Shown piece by piece: positions 8,040 through 16,494 of a DNA stretch of 64,000 bases. Position numbers and translations under genes: made by a program. Position 1 is the first letter of the stretch, and the number at the start of each line of letters is the position of its first letter. The stretch comes from Paenibacillus oralis (lineage in GTDB: Bacteria; Bacillota; Bacilli; Paenibacillales; Paenibacillaceae), in assembly GCF_003863965.1 (NCBI RefSeq), contig NZ_RRCN01000001.1:434001-498000 (forward strand). Direction: 5' to 3'. Below the pieces are notes generated by a model. The model was not told where the DNA came from, made no database searches, and saw only the letters and a list, made by a program, of their open reading frames with translations.

Positions 8040-9641
8040 TCACTTATTTAATTTGATATCCGTGCCTTTGATTTTTACTTCCTCAGGAGTCAGCTCCAGT
8101 AAACTCTCACCACATTCGAAGGCAATACTTTCCTTGGCTTTCATATATATCATTTCTTCTGCAGAAAAGTTAATGTCGGCTTTGGATTCGAATGTGATAT
8201 CTGATTCTGTAAAGATTGAAATGTCCCCGGAGTCGGCCAATCTAATATAGGTGCTATCGTTACAAACAATAGAGACGCTGGAGCTGTTGTCATCCAAAAT
8301 AATCATTTTTCCGCTTGGTGTAACGATCATTTTTACCTTTTCATTCTGGGATAAATTTTCAAAGTCAAAATTTTGTTTCTTCTGCGCCGTAGGTGTTTGG
8401 GCGTTTGGTATTGAAAGCCCTGCTTGACTACTTCCACCTCCAGAACTGCCAGCGGCCGCAGTGCTGTTTCCGTCATTCGATCGTTTGAAGCTGCCGGATG
8501 ACGCATGTTTAATAGAATTTATGACTATCGCATCGGATTCATCTTTGGTGGGAAAATGAACATTAACACGGTCACCTACCTCGGGCATGCAGTACCATGT
8601 GGAGTAAAATGTTGAATATTTCAGCCAATAAGCCTTCTCCGCTGACTGCTCCGGATCAATATCCAGACGTACCTTCAATAAATTTCTGGACACTTTTATG
8701 ACGGTTCCCTGAATCGTTAACCCGGCTATCGTTTCGTTAAAAATAGGAGGCGTAAAGAACCCGTTTGACGCGGACAAGGTGTAGGTATGCGAAAGGATAT
8801 GGTGTTTAACCATAGCTTGGGCAGATACGATATAAAAGGTTCTTCCTTTATAGAGAACTGAATCCCCGATCTCTAGGGATTTCGTGTCGTTCCCTTTTGT
8901 CGTAACCTCGTAAAACATATAATCTGATTCGGTTGAATGAATTCGGTAATTATGAACATTATTTCTGAAAGTATCCACATTTTTGACAACTTTATAATTT
9001 AAGTTTTCCAATTTCGTAGCTGTTGACTCGGGCCTCACGCCAACGGTAAATTTGGGCGAGTCCGACGTATGGTTTGCAATAATGGGCGCATAGAATCTTG
9101 AGGCCATTCGTTTAATAAACTGCCAATCCGTCTCTTGATATTGCATGACAATGCTATTTAAGGTTTCCTTTTCGGTTGCATAATCCAAACAATCCGAACG
9201 AGGATATTCCTTTATTACCGTTTTGATTAAATGATAATAGGTCATATTTACATCTTGAAAGGAACGCTTTTTATGCTGGATGTCCAGTAAATAAGTGTAG
9301 GAGAGGGCTTCTATCTCCAAGTAGTAAATTGCATTTTGCTCAATACCTTCCGCTTCGGATTCGATTTTGACGATAACGCCATTAAACAGTAGGATCTTAT
9401 CTTCCCCAACTTGGTATTCTATGACAAGATTCGTTTCAGCATTGGTAGTTAGAACAAACTGATCAAAGTTATCCTGTTTAACTCTTCCCTTTAATCTGGC
9501 TAAGGTATGTTCATTTAACTTTTTGTCAATCGTTAGTTGGACATTTTCGATGGCCAGTTCCTCGTCCTCGTATTTGACAATAAGTTTGGTAACTAGCTGC
9601 TTTTCAGATGCCTCTCCCAGTGCTGGTGTCGCATTTCTCAT
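8040..9641 (-). CDS. VgrG-like spike protein without toxin domain
   Basis: 533 residues from the ATG at 9641; AGGAGG lies about ten bases upstream, and the longer GTG reading would place the start on top of that site. The head (about 1-300) contains QYQETDWQFIKRMASRF, the counterpart of the same motif in the toxin-bearing spike. An OB-like part (about 300-385, IQGTVIKVSRNLLKVRLDI) follows, then a Ser/Gly-rich linker (about 390-420), then a short needle (about 430-533) ending in LTPEEVKIKGTDIKLNK. No extension follows, so it is a structural spike or needs a PAAR-like tip. It is more AT-rich than the genes upstream. It may form a mixed trimer with, or substitute for, the spike at 2665-5538. Confidence 0.75.
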   Translation of the reverse strand: MRNATPALGEASEKQLVTKLIVKYEDEELAIENVQLTIDKKLNEHTLARLKGRVKQDNFDQFVLTTNAETNLVIEYQVGEDKILLFNGVIVKIESEAEGIEQNAIYYLEIEALSYTYLLDIQHKKRSFQDVNMTYYHLIKTVIKEYPRSDCLDYATEKETLNSIVMQYQETDWQFIKRMASRFYAPIIANHTSDSPKFTVGVRPESTATKLENLNYKVVKNVDTFRNNVHNYRIHSTESDYMFYEVTTKGNDTKSLEIGDSVLYKGRTFYIVSAQAMVKHHILSHTYTLSASNGFFTPPIFNETIAGLTIQGTVIKVSRNLLKVRLDIDPEQSAEKAYWLKYSTFYSTWYCMPEVGDRVNVHFPTKDESDAIVINSIKHASSGSFKRSNDGNSTAAAGSSGGGSSQAGLSIPNAQTPTAQKKQNFDFENLSQNEKVKMIVTPSGKMIILDDNSSSVSIVCNDSTYIRLADSGDISIFTESDITFESKADINFSAEEMIYMKAKESIAFECGESLLELTPEEVKIKGTDIKLNK

Positions 9642-9699
9642 CAACAAGTACCTCCTCACTTAATTAGATGCTATAGAAACTCACTGGAACTCTCTTCCC

Positions 9700-10479
9700 C
9701 TAATCCACAATCACCCTTCCCCCGCCGCCCGGGCTTATGCCCATCCGGTGGCCGCCGCCGCGGGCGCTGTCCAGGATGCGGGCCAGGTATTTGTGGATGT
9801 CCGCGTTGCCGTAGTCCTTGTACGCGATGCCAAGGCGGCCTGCGATGTAGTGCAGGATCACGCCGCGGTGGAGGGTGCCTTCGTTTAGACACATCATGGC
9901 AAACGCGAGATCCTGCGGGTCGGCGCTTCCCCGGCGCAGCAGTTCGTCGCCGAACATGCGCATCACAACCGGAGAGACCGTGCTTTGCCCGTAGGCCGCT
10001 ATAGGAACATGCAGCAGATTGACGGTGTTATATTCCGTGGTGAGGTCCCGGAAGTTCTGGTAATCCTGGCGCAGCCGGGCGCCTTCCTTGAGCTTGAACC
10101 GGCACAACTCCAGCTCTGCCGGCCCCGCTTCCACCCGCTCGTCCAGCACAATTTCGCTCCGGTACACACTCCAGTCGCTGTCTTCCTTCCCCTCCAGAAA
10201 GCGAACCTTGACGGCGGTCTCCCGCCCGGTGGTCTGGTACGCAAGCTCGGCCGGTTCGCTCAGCGAGTATAATCGCCCCCTATGCTTTACGATACCAGGG
10301 TGAATCGTCAGCGTGTCCGGGCCAACCTTGACCTCCGCCCCCGTCACGACGCCGTCCGCATAATCCTGGTAGTAGATATCCGCGAATTCGCGCGGGAAGT
10401 CCCGCAGATTCTCCAGCATCGCCGTCTTCAAAATGCGTCCCTTCTCAAACTTCGGCGCGATATGGGTAAACAAAGGCAT
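9700..10479 (-). CDS. Probable CIS baseplate or tail-adaptor protein
   Basis: 259 residues, AAGGAGG directly before the ATG at 10479. The N-terminal 90 residues (FEKGRILKTAMLENLRDFP, IHPGIVKHRGRLYSLSEP) have the layout of a tail or baseplate attachment domain with beta strands. Near 160 comes LLHVPIAAYGQSTVSPVVMRMFGDELL and a helical C-terminus ending in a Gly-rich tail. I cannot assign it to a named baseplate subunit. It is the last GC-rich gene before the AT-rich spike cluster and 58 nt upstream of VgrG1, which fits a part that joins spike and baseplate. From memory, automated pipelines give related Firmicutes proteins the unhelpful name DNA and RNA helicase; I see no helicase motif. Confidence 0.5.
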   Translation of the reverse strand: MPLFTHIAPKFEKGRILKTAMLENLRDFPREFADIYYQDYADGVVTGAEVKVGPDTLTIHPGIVKHRGRLYSLSEPAELAYQTTGRETAVKVRFLEGKEDSDWSVYRSEIVLDERVEAGPAELELCRFKLKEGARLRQDYQNFRDLTTEYNTVNLLHVPIAAYGQSTVSPVVMRMFGDELLRRGSADPQDLAFAMMCLNEGTLHRGVILHYIAGRLGIAYKDYGNADIHKYLARILDSARGGGHRMGISPGGGGRVIVD

Positions 10480-10496
10480 CCTCCTCCTTTCGGTTT

Positions 10497-11072
10497 CTAT
10501 CGGTTACGAGCTTGTCTTACTTCTTCAAAAGCTTCCAACAATGCGGCGGCATTCGCGTGAGTGTGCGCCGCTGGATTTCCCTGCCCGGTTAGCCCCTGAC
10601 CGTATTCAAGCACCTTCTTGTTGACGACATAGGTCCTGGCGATCTTGTCGTGCAGTGCTTGCTTCTTTTCCGTAAATCCGGCCATCATGTAACCGACCGT
10701 CACCGTCAAAATCGACAAGAACTGCGCCCAAAATCTCCCGCTGGCCCGCCAGAACGAAACTCTCTCGTTTTGCCCGTCTACCACCGCAATGCCCAAAGCC
10801 ATCTTCCCAAGCGTCCCCTGCAGTTTGGAAGACTCCATAATCGCGTAGTACAGCCATTTAATAACGGAAAACCACAGAAAAGAGAGTCCCAAGCTAAGGA
10901 GCACATTAACCGGATTTATATCAGACGGAGAAATCTCGCTGTCGGAAGCCGGCCACCAGCCAAAAATACTTCGGATGGCCATGCCCAACAGTCCAACCCC
11001 CAAAACGAGAAAATACGAAACGATAAAGTCCAAAAGATAAGCAGCAAACCTCTTCCAAAATCCCGCGTACAT
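10497..11072 (-). CDS. RDD family membrane protein (third of three)
   Basis: 191 residues, start at the ATG at 11072 (MYAGFWKRFAAYLLDFIV) behind GAGGGG; an ATG 21 bases earlier is possible. RDD signature: Arg near 8, then LLDFIV with the Asp, three to four membrane spans, and the WLYYAIMESSKLQGTLGKMALGI block. The tail is soluble and Ala-rich. It is a tandem paralogue of 11107-11646, sharing long identical stretches. RDD proteins are multi-span membrane proteins of mostly unknown function. In this CIS operon a membrane-anchoring role is plausible because no T6SS membrane complex is present. Confidence 0.75.
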   Translation of the reverse strand: MYAGFWKRFAAYLLDFIVSYFLVLGVGLLGMAIRSIFGWWPASDSEISPSDINPVNVLLSLGLSFLWFSVIKWLYYAIMESSKLQGTLGKMALGIAVVDGQNERVSFWRASGRFWAQFLSILTVTVGYMMAGFTEKKQALHDKIARTYVVNKKVLEYGQGLTGQGNPAAHTHANAAALLEAFEEVRQARNR

Positions 11073-11106
11073 CCGTTTATTCCCCTCATCCATCACAGTC
11101 TGATCC

Positions 11107-11646
11107 TTACGCGCCGCCGAATGCTCCGGGGCTTTCGCCCCCTGGAAACTGAGGATTTTGAGCATTATAGTTCTCCGCCATCTCCAGCATCCTCTTATCG
11201 ACCACATAGGTCCGGGCAATCTTGTCGTGCAGCGCCTGTTTCTTTTTCGTAAATCCGGCCATGATATAACCGATATAAATCGTCAAAAGCGAGACCATTC
11301 TGCTCCAGAACCTGCCGCTCGCCCGCCAAAACGAAACCCGTTCATACCGCTCGTTCACCACAATGATGCCCAGCGCCATTTTGCCCAGAGTGCCTTGCAA
11401 TTTGGAAGATTCCATAATCGCATAGTAGAGCCATACCGCTAACGGGGCGATCAGTAATCCGATGATATAACCGGATGCATTATAAATTTGGTATACTCCC
11501 GGCCAGTTCTCCAACACATAGTAGCCGAGCACGCCGAAAACCATAGATAGCAGCAAAGAAATAAGGATCATTACCCAGGCAATAAAATACACAATGATCG
11601 AATCCAGCAGATTCGCAAAAAATCTTTTCCAAAAACCCGCGTACAT
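11107..11646 (-). CDS. RDD family membrane protein (second of three)
   Basis: 179 residues; ATG at 11646 follows AAGGAGAGGG. Same design as its neighbour: MYAGFWKRFFANLLDSII start, several hydrophobic spans, the WLYYAIMESSKLQGTLGKM block and KKQALHDKIARTYVV near the end. The close match to the gene at 10497 indicates a recent tandem duplication. The C-terminus ends in a short Gly/Pro-rich tail. Confidence 0.75.
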   Translation of the reverse strand: MYAGFWKRFFANLLDSIIVYFIAWVMILISLLLSMVFGVLGYYVLENWPGVYQIYNASGYIIGLLIAPLAVWLYYAIMESSKLQGTLGKMALGIIVVNERYERVSFWRASGRFWSRMVSLLTIYIGYIMAGFTKKKQALHDKIARTYVVDKRMLEMAENYNAQNPQFPGGESPGAFGGA

Positions 11647-11687
11647 CCGTCCCTCTCCTTCGAAACAATCATCCCCCTGCCGCGACC

Positions 11688-12203
11688 TCAATCGGGCCAA
11701 TTAAAACCTGTCGAACGGTCCGCCCGGATTGCTTGGTGCAAGCGGCGGGCGCCTTCCGCCTCTTCCGCCAATTCCCGTACCCGGAGCAGGTTCTTGTTAA
11801 CGACGTAGGTGGAAGCTACTTTATCGTGCAGCGTCTGCTTCTTGTTCGTAAAAATCGCCATCAAATATCCGATTCCAAAAGTAAATGCCGACAAAATTCT
11901 CCCAAAAAACCGGGCATTGGCTTCGCCATAGGATATTCTCCGGTGGTTTTGATCAACCACGACGATACCGGCCAGCATTTTCCCCAGAGTCGCCTGATGC
12001 TTCGATGATTCCAAGAGCGTATAGTAAAGCCATTGGCAGACGAACATAAGCAAAATAGAAGCGCCCGACCCCTCCGTATCCGCATAACCTGAAACAAGCA
12101 TTTGCAATGACATCCAAACAAAACTAAGAATCAGCGCGGCTATAGCGACAATGATCCGGTCGACGACCAAGGCGCCGTATCTTCTCCATAACACGTCATA
12201 CAT
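11688..12203 (-). CDS. RDD family membrane protein (first of three)
   Basis: 171 residues, start at ATG 12203, four nt after the stop of the gene upstream, so probably translationally coupled. RDD features: RRYGALVVDRIIV, the WLYYTLLESSKHQATLGKM block and NKKQTLHDKVASTYVV. It diverges more from the two downstream copies than they do from each other, so it is the older branch of the tandem set. Confidence 0.75.
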   Translation of the reverse strand: MYDVLWRRYGALVVDRIIVAIAALILSFVWMSLQMLVSGYADTEGSGASILLMFVCQWLYYTLLESSKHQATLGKMLAGIVVVDQNHRRISYGEANARFFGRILSAFTFGIGYLMAIFTNKKQTLHDKVASTYVVNKNLLRVRELAEEAEGARRLHQAIRADRSTGFNWPD

Positions 12204-12207
12204 GGGC

Positions 12208-12753
12208 TTACCCGCCCCACTTCTTCAAATCTTCCCGCCACACGTCCAACGCCTTTATCGCGTCCACACAAGCGGCCTCGCCAATCTTCCCGCTAACGAG
12301 CGCGACGAATTCCGCCGCCCCGCGGATTCCCGCCGGAATGCGAATCGCGCCGGCCGCGCCTTGCAATACCAATTGCCCGCTGTTGAAACGGCTATAGCCC
12401 ACGCTTCGGAGTTCCTCGTAACGGAGCGTCCGGCTGCCGCCCAGCGAGCGCACCTTCACGGAATTTTCGCCCGCTTCGGCCCGGAAGACCAGATGGTTAA
12501 GGACATGAAACAGCAGCAAAACCGCACCGAAACCGATCAGCCAAGCAATCGGCATTAACTCCTTCATTTCCGGGCTTTCATCCAGCAGAAACAGCGCAAA
12601 ACCCGCCGATGTCACCAACAAACCGATAACGCACCACACGAACACAAACTTCGATTTTTTCAAAATGATGCCGCCGGAGGTATCTCTCACCGCCGGACGA
12701 AACGTTTCCCCCAGTACATTACGAACCACTAAACGAGTAAAAAATCTCCTCAT
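12208..12753 (-). CDS. PH-like two-span membrane protein of the CIS operon
   Basis: 181 residues; AAGGAGAGGG before the ATG at 12753. Two hydrophobic helices (about 38-57 and 67-88) are followed by a cytosolic beta-rich region (VKVRSLGGSRTLRYEELRSVGYSRF, LVLQGAAGAIRIP) of the kind seen in bacterial PH-like domains, and a short amphipathic helix at the end. Function unknown; with the RDD genes it could form the membrane side of the injection system. It sits 14 nt after the Hsp70-like gene. Confidence 0.5.
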   Translation of the reverse strand: MRRFFTRLVVRNVLGETFRPAVRDTSGGIILKKSKFVFVWCVIGLLVTSAGFALFLLDESPEMKELMPIAWLIGFGAVLLLFHVLNHLVFRAEAGENSVKVRSLGGSRTLRYEELRSVGYSRFNSGQLVLQGAAGAIRIPAGIRGAAEFVALVSGKIGEAACVDAIKALDVWREDLKKWGG

Positions 12754-12767
12754 GTCTGACCCTCTCC

Positions 12768-15458
12768 TTATTTCATTCCATCAAAAAAATCCAGCTCCGA
12801 GCTGTCCGTCTCGAACGGGAACAGCGCTTTGCGGCCCAAGAACAGGCCTTCATCCCGGCGGGCGACCGGCAGCACGTGGAACCCCCAATGATTGTCGTCG
12901 GCGAACACGAAAAACTTCGTCTCCCCGTTCACGATCGAGTCGGTGTCGTCCTGCGGAATCCGCTCCCCGTATTGCGCCTGAATGTCCTCGTACAGCACCG
13001 GCTTGTAAGACTTCGACCGGTTGTTGTAGCTGTACTGCTGCCGCAGCGTCCCGTCGCTGCCGCGCAGGAACAGGTCCAGCTGGACGACGTCCGACGGACG
13101 CGAAATCGCCCCCGGTGCGCTGTCGCTGCGGCGCAGGCTGCTGATCAGCTCCACCTCGCGGCGGTTATGGGTGAACGCGCTCACCGTATACGGGATCACC
13201 GCCGAGCGGGTCGTAATGCTCGCCTCGATCTCCCCGGCCTTGCGCGCGTTCAAATACCGGATGGCCCCGCGCAGGCAGGCCAGCTTCAGCTCGGGCACCC
13301 GCCCCTCCGAAGGCTTCTGGCGGAACTCGATGCTGCGCCCAGGCACAAATTCCTTCAACGCCTCGCGGAACACGTCGATCCGGCACGACTGCCCGGTCAG
13401 CTTAATAATCGAATACTCCCCAAGTGCGCCCGCCCGGTAAAAATCCTCAAGAAACCGCCGCACAACCTCGTAAATGTCCGCCTTGATGAGCTGCGTAATC
13501 TCCTGGATGTTGAACACCACGTCGGGAATTTCATATTCGTCCTTCAAATCGCCGCTCCGGAACACGGACAGGAACCAACGTTCCACCCGGGTCATCTCCA
13601 GCACGCCATCTCCCTGCGGCAGCGCCGCCCGGCTGCCGTAATGCATCCCATGTCCATCCGACGCGGACACACCATGCTCCGCCTGGAACCGGTTCATCAG
13701 CACGCCCGTTTTGCGGAAAAACTGCTCCTTCATTTCCTCGGCAATATCCCACAGAAAATAAAAATTGCTCCGCACCCGCATGTACTCCTCGCGGGAGCGG
13801 TTCTCATACATCGCGAACGCCGTCGGAATCACGGCCTCCGCTTCCTTGTACCTGCGCTCCAGCTCGGCGTAAACCGCGTCCACGCCCCGCTCGTCCACCT
13901 CCCGGAACAAATCGTTGCCCGGAAAAGCGATCAGCGCATCGATATCCGTCATGCCTTTTTTTCCTGTGTAGTAGTCCGCGAAGACGATTTTCAAAAACTG
14001 CATAATCCGATATGTAATGTTGTTGCCGCCAAAATGGGTGTCCCCGTTCTCATAGGTCGCCTCGATGGCGATCCGATAAGACATGTGCCCGTCCTCAACC
14101 CGGAAGGCACACGAGGACAAATCCGTCGTCCCGCCGCCGCAATCGATCACAAGCGCCTTGTATTCGGCGCCCTCGTCAAAGATATTGCGCTCGATCCCGT
14201 CGGCGATCGTGTTGTACAGCACGGCCATCCCTTCATCCAGCGCGTTCTCCTGCTCAATCCGGTAATCCGGCAAAAGCTCCGCGAACATATCCAGGTACGG
14301 CGTCTTCATCTTCACCGGAGAAGTGAAATGCAGCTGCTTGAACTTGCATTTGAATTGATGTTCGGCCATGCGGATCACGTATTCCAGATAAGCGCGCAGC
14401 AGCTCGGTCCGCGTCACAAGCGCGGTATTGCCTTCGCTGTCCATCACTTCGACTGTTTTCCCGTAATCGTTCACCCAGCGCTTCAGCCCCTGGAACACGG
14501 AGGCCCGGCTGCCGAAGCTGCTGCGCCGGCCGCTTTGCAGCGCCTCATGGCCAAAAACATACTTCACCCCGCCGGGGTCGGAGCAATCCGCCACGCCAAC
14601 CGCCGTCGGCAAGGCCTCCGTCCGCTCGGGGCCATCCGGAGCGGGGAATTTAACGAAATTGATTTCGCCGAGCCGGATTTGCCCGTTCAGCGGATCGTGA
14701 CCCGATGGGAACTTGGTGTAGCCCGGATATAGGTAGGCTCCCGCCGTTGTATTGCAGGTCCCGAAATCGATCGCCAGTACGGCGCCCGTCTCCTGGAGCT
14801 CGCAGATTTCCAGATCGGCCAGCGGGATTTTGTAGTAGTGGATATGGGTCGGGGGCAGCTCCCGTTCCTGGTAATACGTCTTGTACACGTATTCCGAATC
14901 CTGTCGGCGCAGAAACAACAGGCTGTACTGGCGGTTTGCCGTACGCCGCCACTCGCCGTCGTGATGCGCGGCCAAATAATAACCGCCCGGCCTTTCCTCG
15001 TCCCGGCGCAGATGAAAAACCCCGCACAGCTCCATCCGGTCATTGACGAGCAGCACGTTGGACTCCGCATATCCCGCCGGCGCCTTCACTTCGTAGCCGT
15101 CCATCCGCTCCACGGCGATCCCGGGATACAAAACGATGCGGGCCGGAACGCGAATGCCGCCGTCACCCTGCAGCGGAGCCTGCATATACTTGCGCATCGC
15201 CGTCTGTACCCGCTCGATTCCGCCTTCGCAGCGCGGTCCGATCAACAAACGCTCCTCCACGCCCAAATATTTCAAAATGATGCGGATCGTCTCTTCCCGG
15301 TCCAGCCGCTGGCTTAACCCTTCCACAAGCCGTTCCCGGTAACAGATGTTCCGGAGCTGGAACGTGGTCATTTCGGCGAGTTCCTCCCGCGAGTAACGGG
15401 CCTGTCCGCGCCCGCGCTCCCGGCCGGCGGAATCGGTATACAATTTAAATCCCCTCAT
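12768..15458 (-). CDS. Hsp70-like ATPase of the CIS locus
   Basis: 896 residues from the ATG at 15458 (AGGAGGG upstream; the longer reading has no ribosome site). After an unusual roughly 220-residue N-terminal region, which includes a SAP-like helical stretch near 25-65, comes an actin/Hsp70 ATPase fold: DFGTCNTT (231-238, phosphate 1), IDCGGGTTD (438-446, phosphate 2) and LTGQSCRIDVFREAL (adenosine loop). The typical DnaK substrate domain is not evident. With the J-domain protein at 21944 it forms an Hsp70/J pair inside the locus. It may fold, load or disassemble sheath, taking the place of the absent ClpV, but that is inference. Confidence 0.8.
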   Translation of the reverse strand: MRGFKLYTDSAGRERGRGQARYSREELAEMTTFQLRNICYRERLVEGLSQRLDREETIRIILKYLGVEERLLIGPRCEGGIERVQTAMRKYMQAPLQGDGGIRVPARIVLYPGIAVERMDGYEVKAPAGYAESNVLLVNDRMELCGVFHLRRDEERPGGYYLAAHHDGEWRRTANRQYSLLFLRRQDSEYVYKTYYQERELPPTHIHYYKIPLADLEICELQETGAVLAIDFGTCNTTAGAYLYPGYTKFPSGHDPLNGQIRLGEINFVKFPAPDGPERTEALPTAVGVADCSDPGGVKYVFGHEALQSGRRSSFGSRASVFQGLKRWVNDYGKTVEVMDSEGNTALVTRTELLRAYLEYVIRMAEHQFKCKFKQLHFTSPVKMKTPYLDMFAELLPDYRIEQENALDEGMAVLYNTIADGIERNIFDEGAEYKALVIDCGGGTTDLSSCAFRVEDGHMSYRIAIEATYENGDTHFGGNNITYRIMQFLKIVFADYYTGKKGMTDIDALIAFPGNDLFREVDERGVDAVYAELERRYKEAEAVIPTAFAMYENRSREEYMRVRSNFYFLWDIAEEMKEQFFRKTGVLMNRFQAEHGVSASDGHGMHYGSRAALPQGDGVLEMTRVERWFLSVFRSGDLKDEYEIPDVVFNIQEITQLIKADIYEVVRRFLEDFYRAGALGEYSIIKLTGQSCRIDVFREALKEFVPGRSIEFRQKPSEGRVPELKLACLRGAIRYLNARKAGEIEASITTRSAVIPYTVSAFTHNRREVELISSLRRSDSAPGAISRPSDVVQLDLFLRGSDGTLRQQYSYNNRSKSYKPVLYEDIQAQYGERIPQDDTDSIVNGETKFFVFADDNHWGFHVLPVARRDEGLFLGRKALFPFETDSSELDFFDGMK

Positions 15459-15539
15459 GCGCTTTTTCCCTCCTGTATCGTGACGACGACGCCGTTTAGC
15501 CGCAACATTTTCGCGCCTTCCGCAGCGGCTTCTCCTCAA

Positions 15540-15798
15540 TTCCCCAGACCATCCTTCGACCTTTTAAAAATAGCGGAATTTAATGTTCTTATTTTCCGGA
15601 GCCAGGCTTGTTCATCCCCAATAGGGGAATTTTTTGTCCTTATTTTCCTATGAATGGTCAAGATCGCAGGCATTTCCTTGCGGTTCGAAAAAATAGCGGC
15701 ATAAAGTTCCTCTATTTCTCTTAAAATGGGGATAGCGGCGGAATAACGGTATTTTTTTCCTCTATTTTCTTGCTAGAGTCTCTCAGACAGCCTGAAAA
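15540..15798. repeat. Intergenic motif-rich island (AAATAGCGG type)
   Basis: No gene in the 15,459-15,798 gap. The stretch repeats short motifs: AAAATAGCGG twice, GGGATAGCGG once, and CTTATTTTCC, CTCTATTTCT, CTCTATTTTC in spaced copies. The same motif set recurs at about 48,390-48,600, so this looks like a dispersed intergenic repeat family rather than coding DNA. It splits the otherwise tightly packed CIS gene row, and a promoter for the Hsp70-to-VgrG half could lie here, although I cannot point to clear -35/-10 boxes. Confidence 0.45.
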
Positions 15799-16494
15799 TC
15801 AATACAACGCGATCCGGTCCACGATCATCGTCTCCTCCGCGTCAATAATGCCGACATGGCAGTCCCAGTACACCTCGGTGCGGTAGCGGACCGGAAGGAA
15901 CAGCTCCATCAGCGTCTCCAGCTTAAGCCGGCCTTGCTCGGTCCGCTTCTGGCCGATATAGAACAGCATTTCGTCCTTCTCCTCGCTGTTCACGTAGATC
16001 GTGGAGCGGCGGAACACGCGGCCGACCGCGCTTTTCAGCAGATGCAGCGGCTCACCGGTATCGTACATCCGCAGGATCGCGCCGGCGATAAATTCCTGTT
16101 CGTCGCGGTCAAACAGGCTCATGCGTTCTTTTACCCGCTCCCCGAACGCCCCGGACTTCATATCGCGCAGCACGAACCGGATGTAATACTCCCGCTTGTT
16201 CATACCCTGCATCAAATCGAGCTCGGCCAAAAAATGCATCAAAATATCGAACAGCACGCTCCGGAACTCGGGGTCTTCCGTCAGATTGATATCCAGCAGT
16301 TCGCCGAACAAAGCCGGGAACCGGTAATGGGGATTCACCTCGACCTCCAGACCGTGCTGCCCCGCGCCCGCGTTGAGTTCGTGCAGGCTCAGCTCCATAT
16401 ACGGCGAATACACTTTGGCCGGCAGGAACTTGACTTGCCGTTTTTCGATCCCGGCTTCTCCGGCCCGCACGAGCAGATCCCAAATGTAATTCAA
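15799..16494 (-). CDS. Probable CIS baseplate protein (small)
   Basis: About 231 residues. TTG at 16494 overlaps the stop of the previous gene as TTGA and has AAGGAG seven bases upstream; an ATG at 16500 is an alternative. Soluble, with LPAKVYSPYMELSLHEL near 25 and VEVNPHYRFPALFGELLDI near 52, then a helical middle and a beta-rich end. I recognise no enzyme motif. Position next to the larger baseplate candidate and behind tube and sheath suggests a baseplate wedge component of the TssG or TssE sort. From memory, related Firmicutes proteins are auto-named iron-dependent peroxidase; nothing in the sequence supports that. Confidence 0.5.
   Translation of the reverse strand: MNYIWDLLVRAGEAGIEKRQVKFLPAKVYSPYMELSLHELNAGAGQHGLEVEVNPHYRFPALFGELLDINLTEDPEFRSVLFDILMHFLAELDLMQGMNKREYYIRFVLRDMKSGAFGERVKERMSLFDRDEQEFIAGAILRMYDTGEPLHLLKSAVGRVFRRSTIYVNSEEKDEMLFYIGQKRTEQGRLKLETLMELFLPVRYRTEVYWDCHVGIIDAEETMIVDRIALY

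Noticed and set aside
2665..9641. Prophage tail module
   Set aside because: There are no capsid, terminase, tape-measure, holin or integrase genes in the window, and signalling genes and toxin/immunity pairs point to a CIS instead.
12876..14732. 618-codon plus-strand frame opposite the Hsp70-like gene
   Set aside because: Reverse-strand shadow of a GC-rich gene with intact Hsp70 motifs; no ribosome site.
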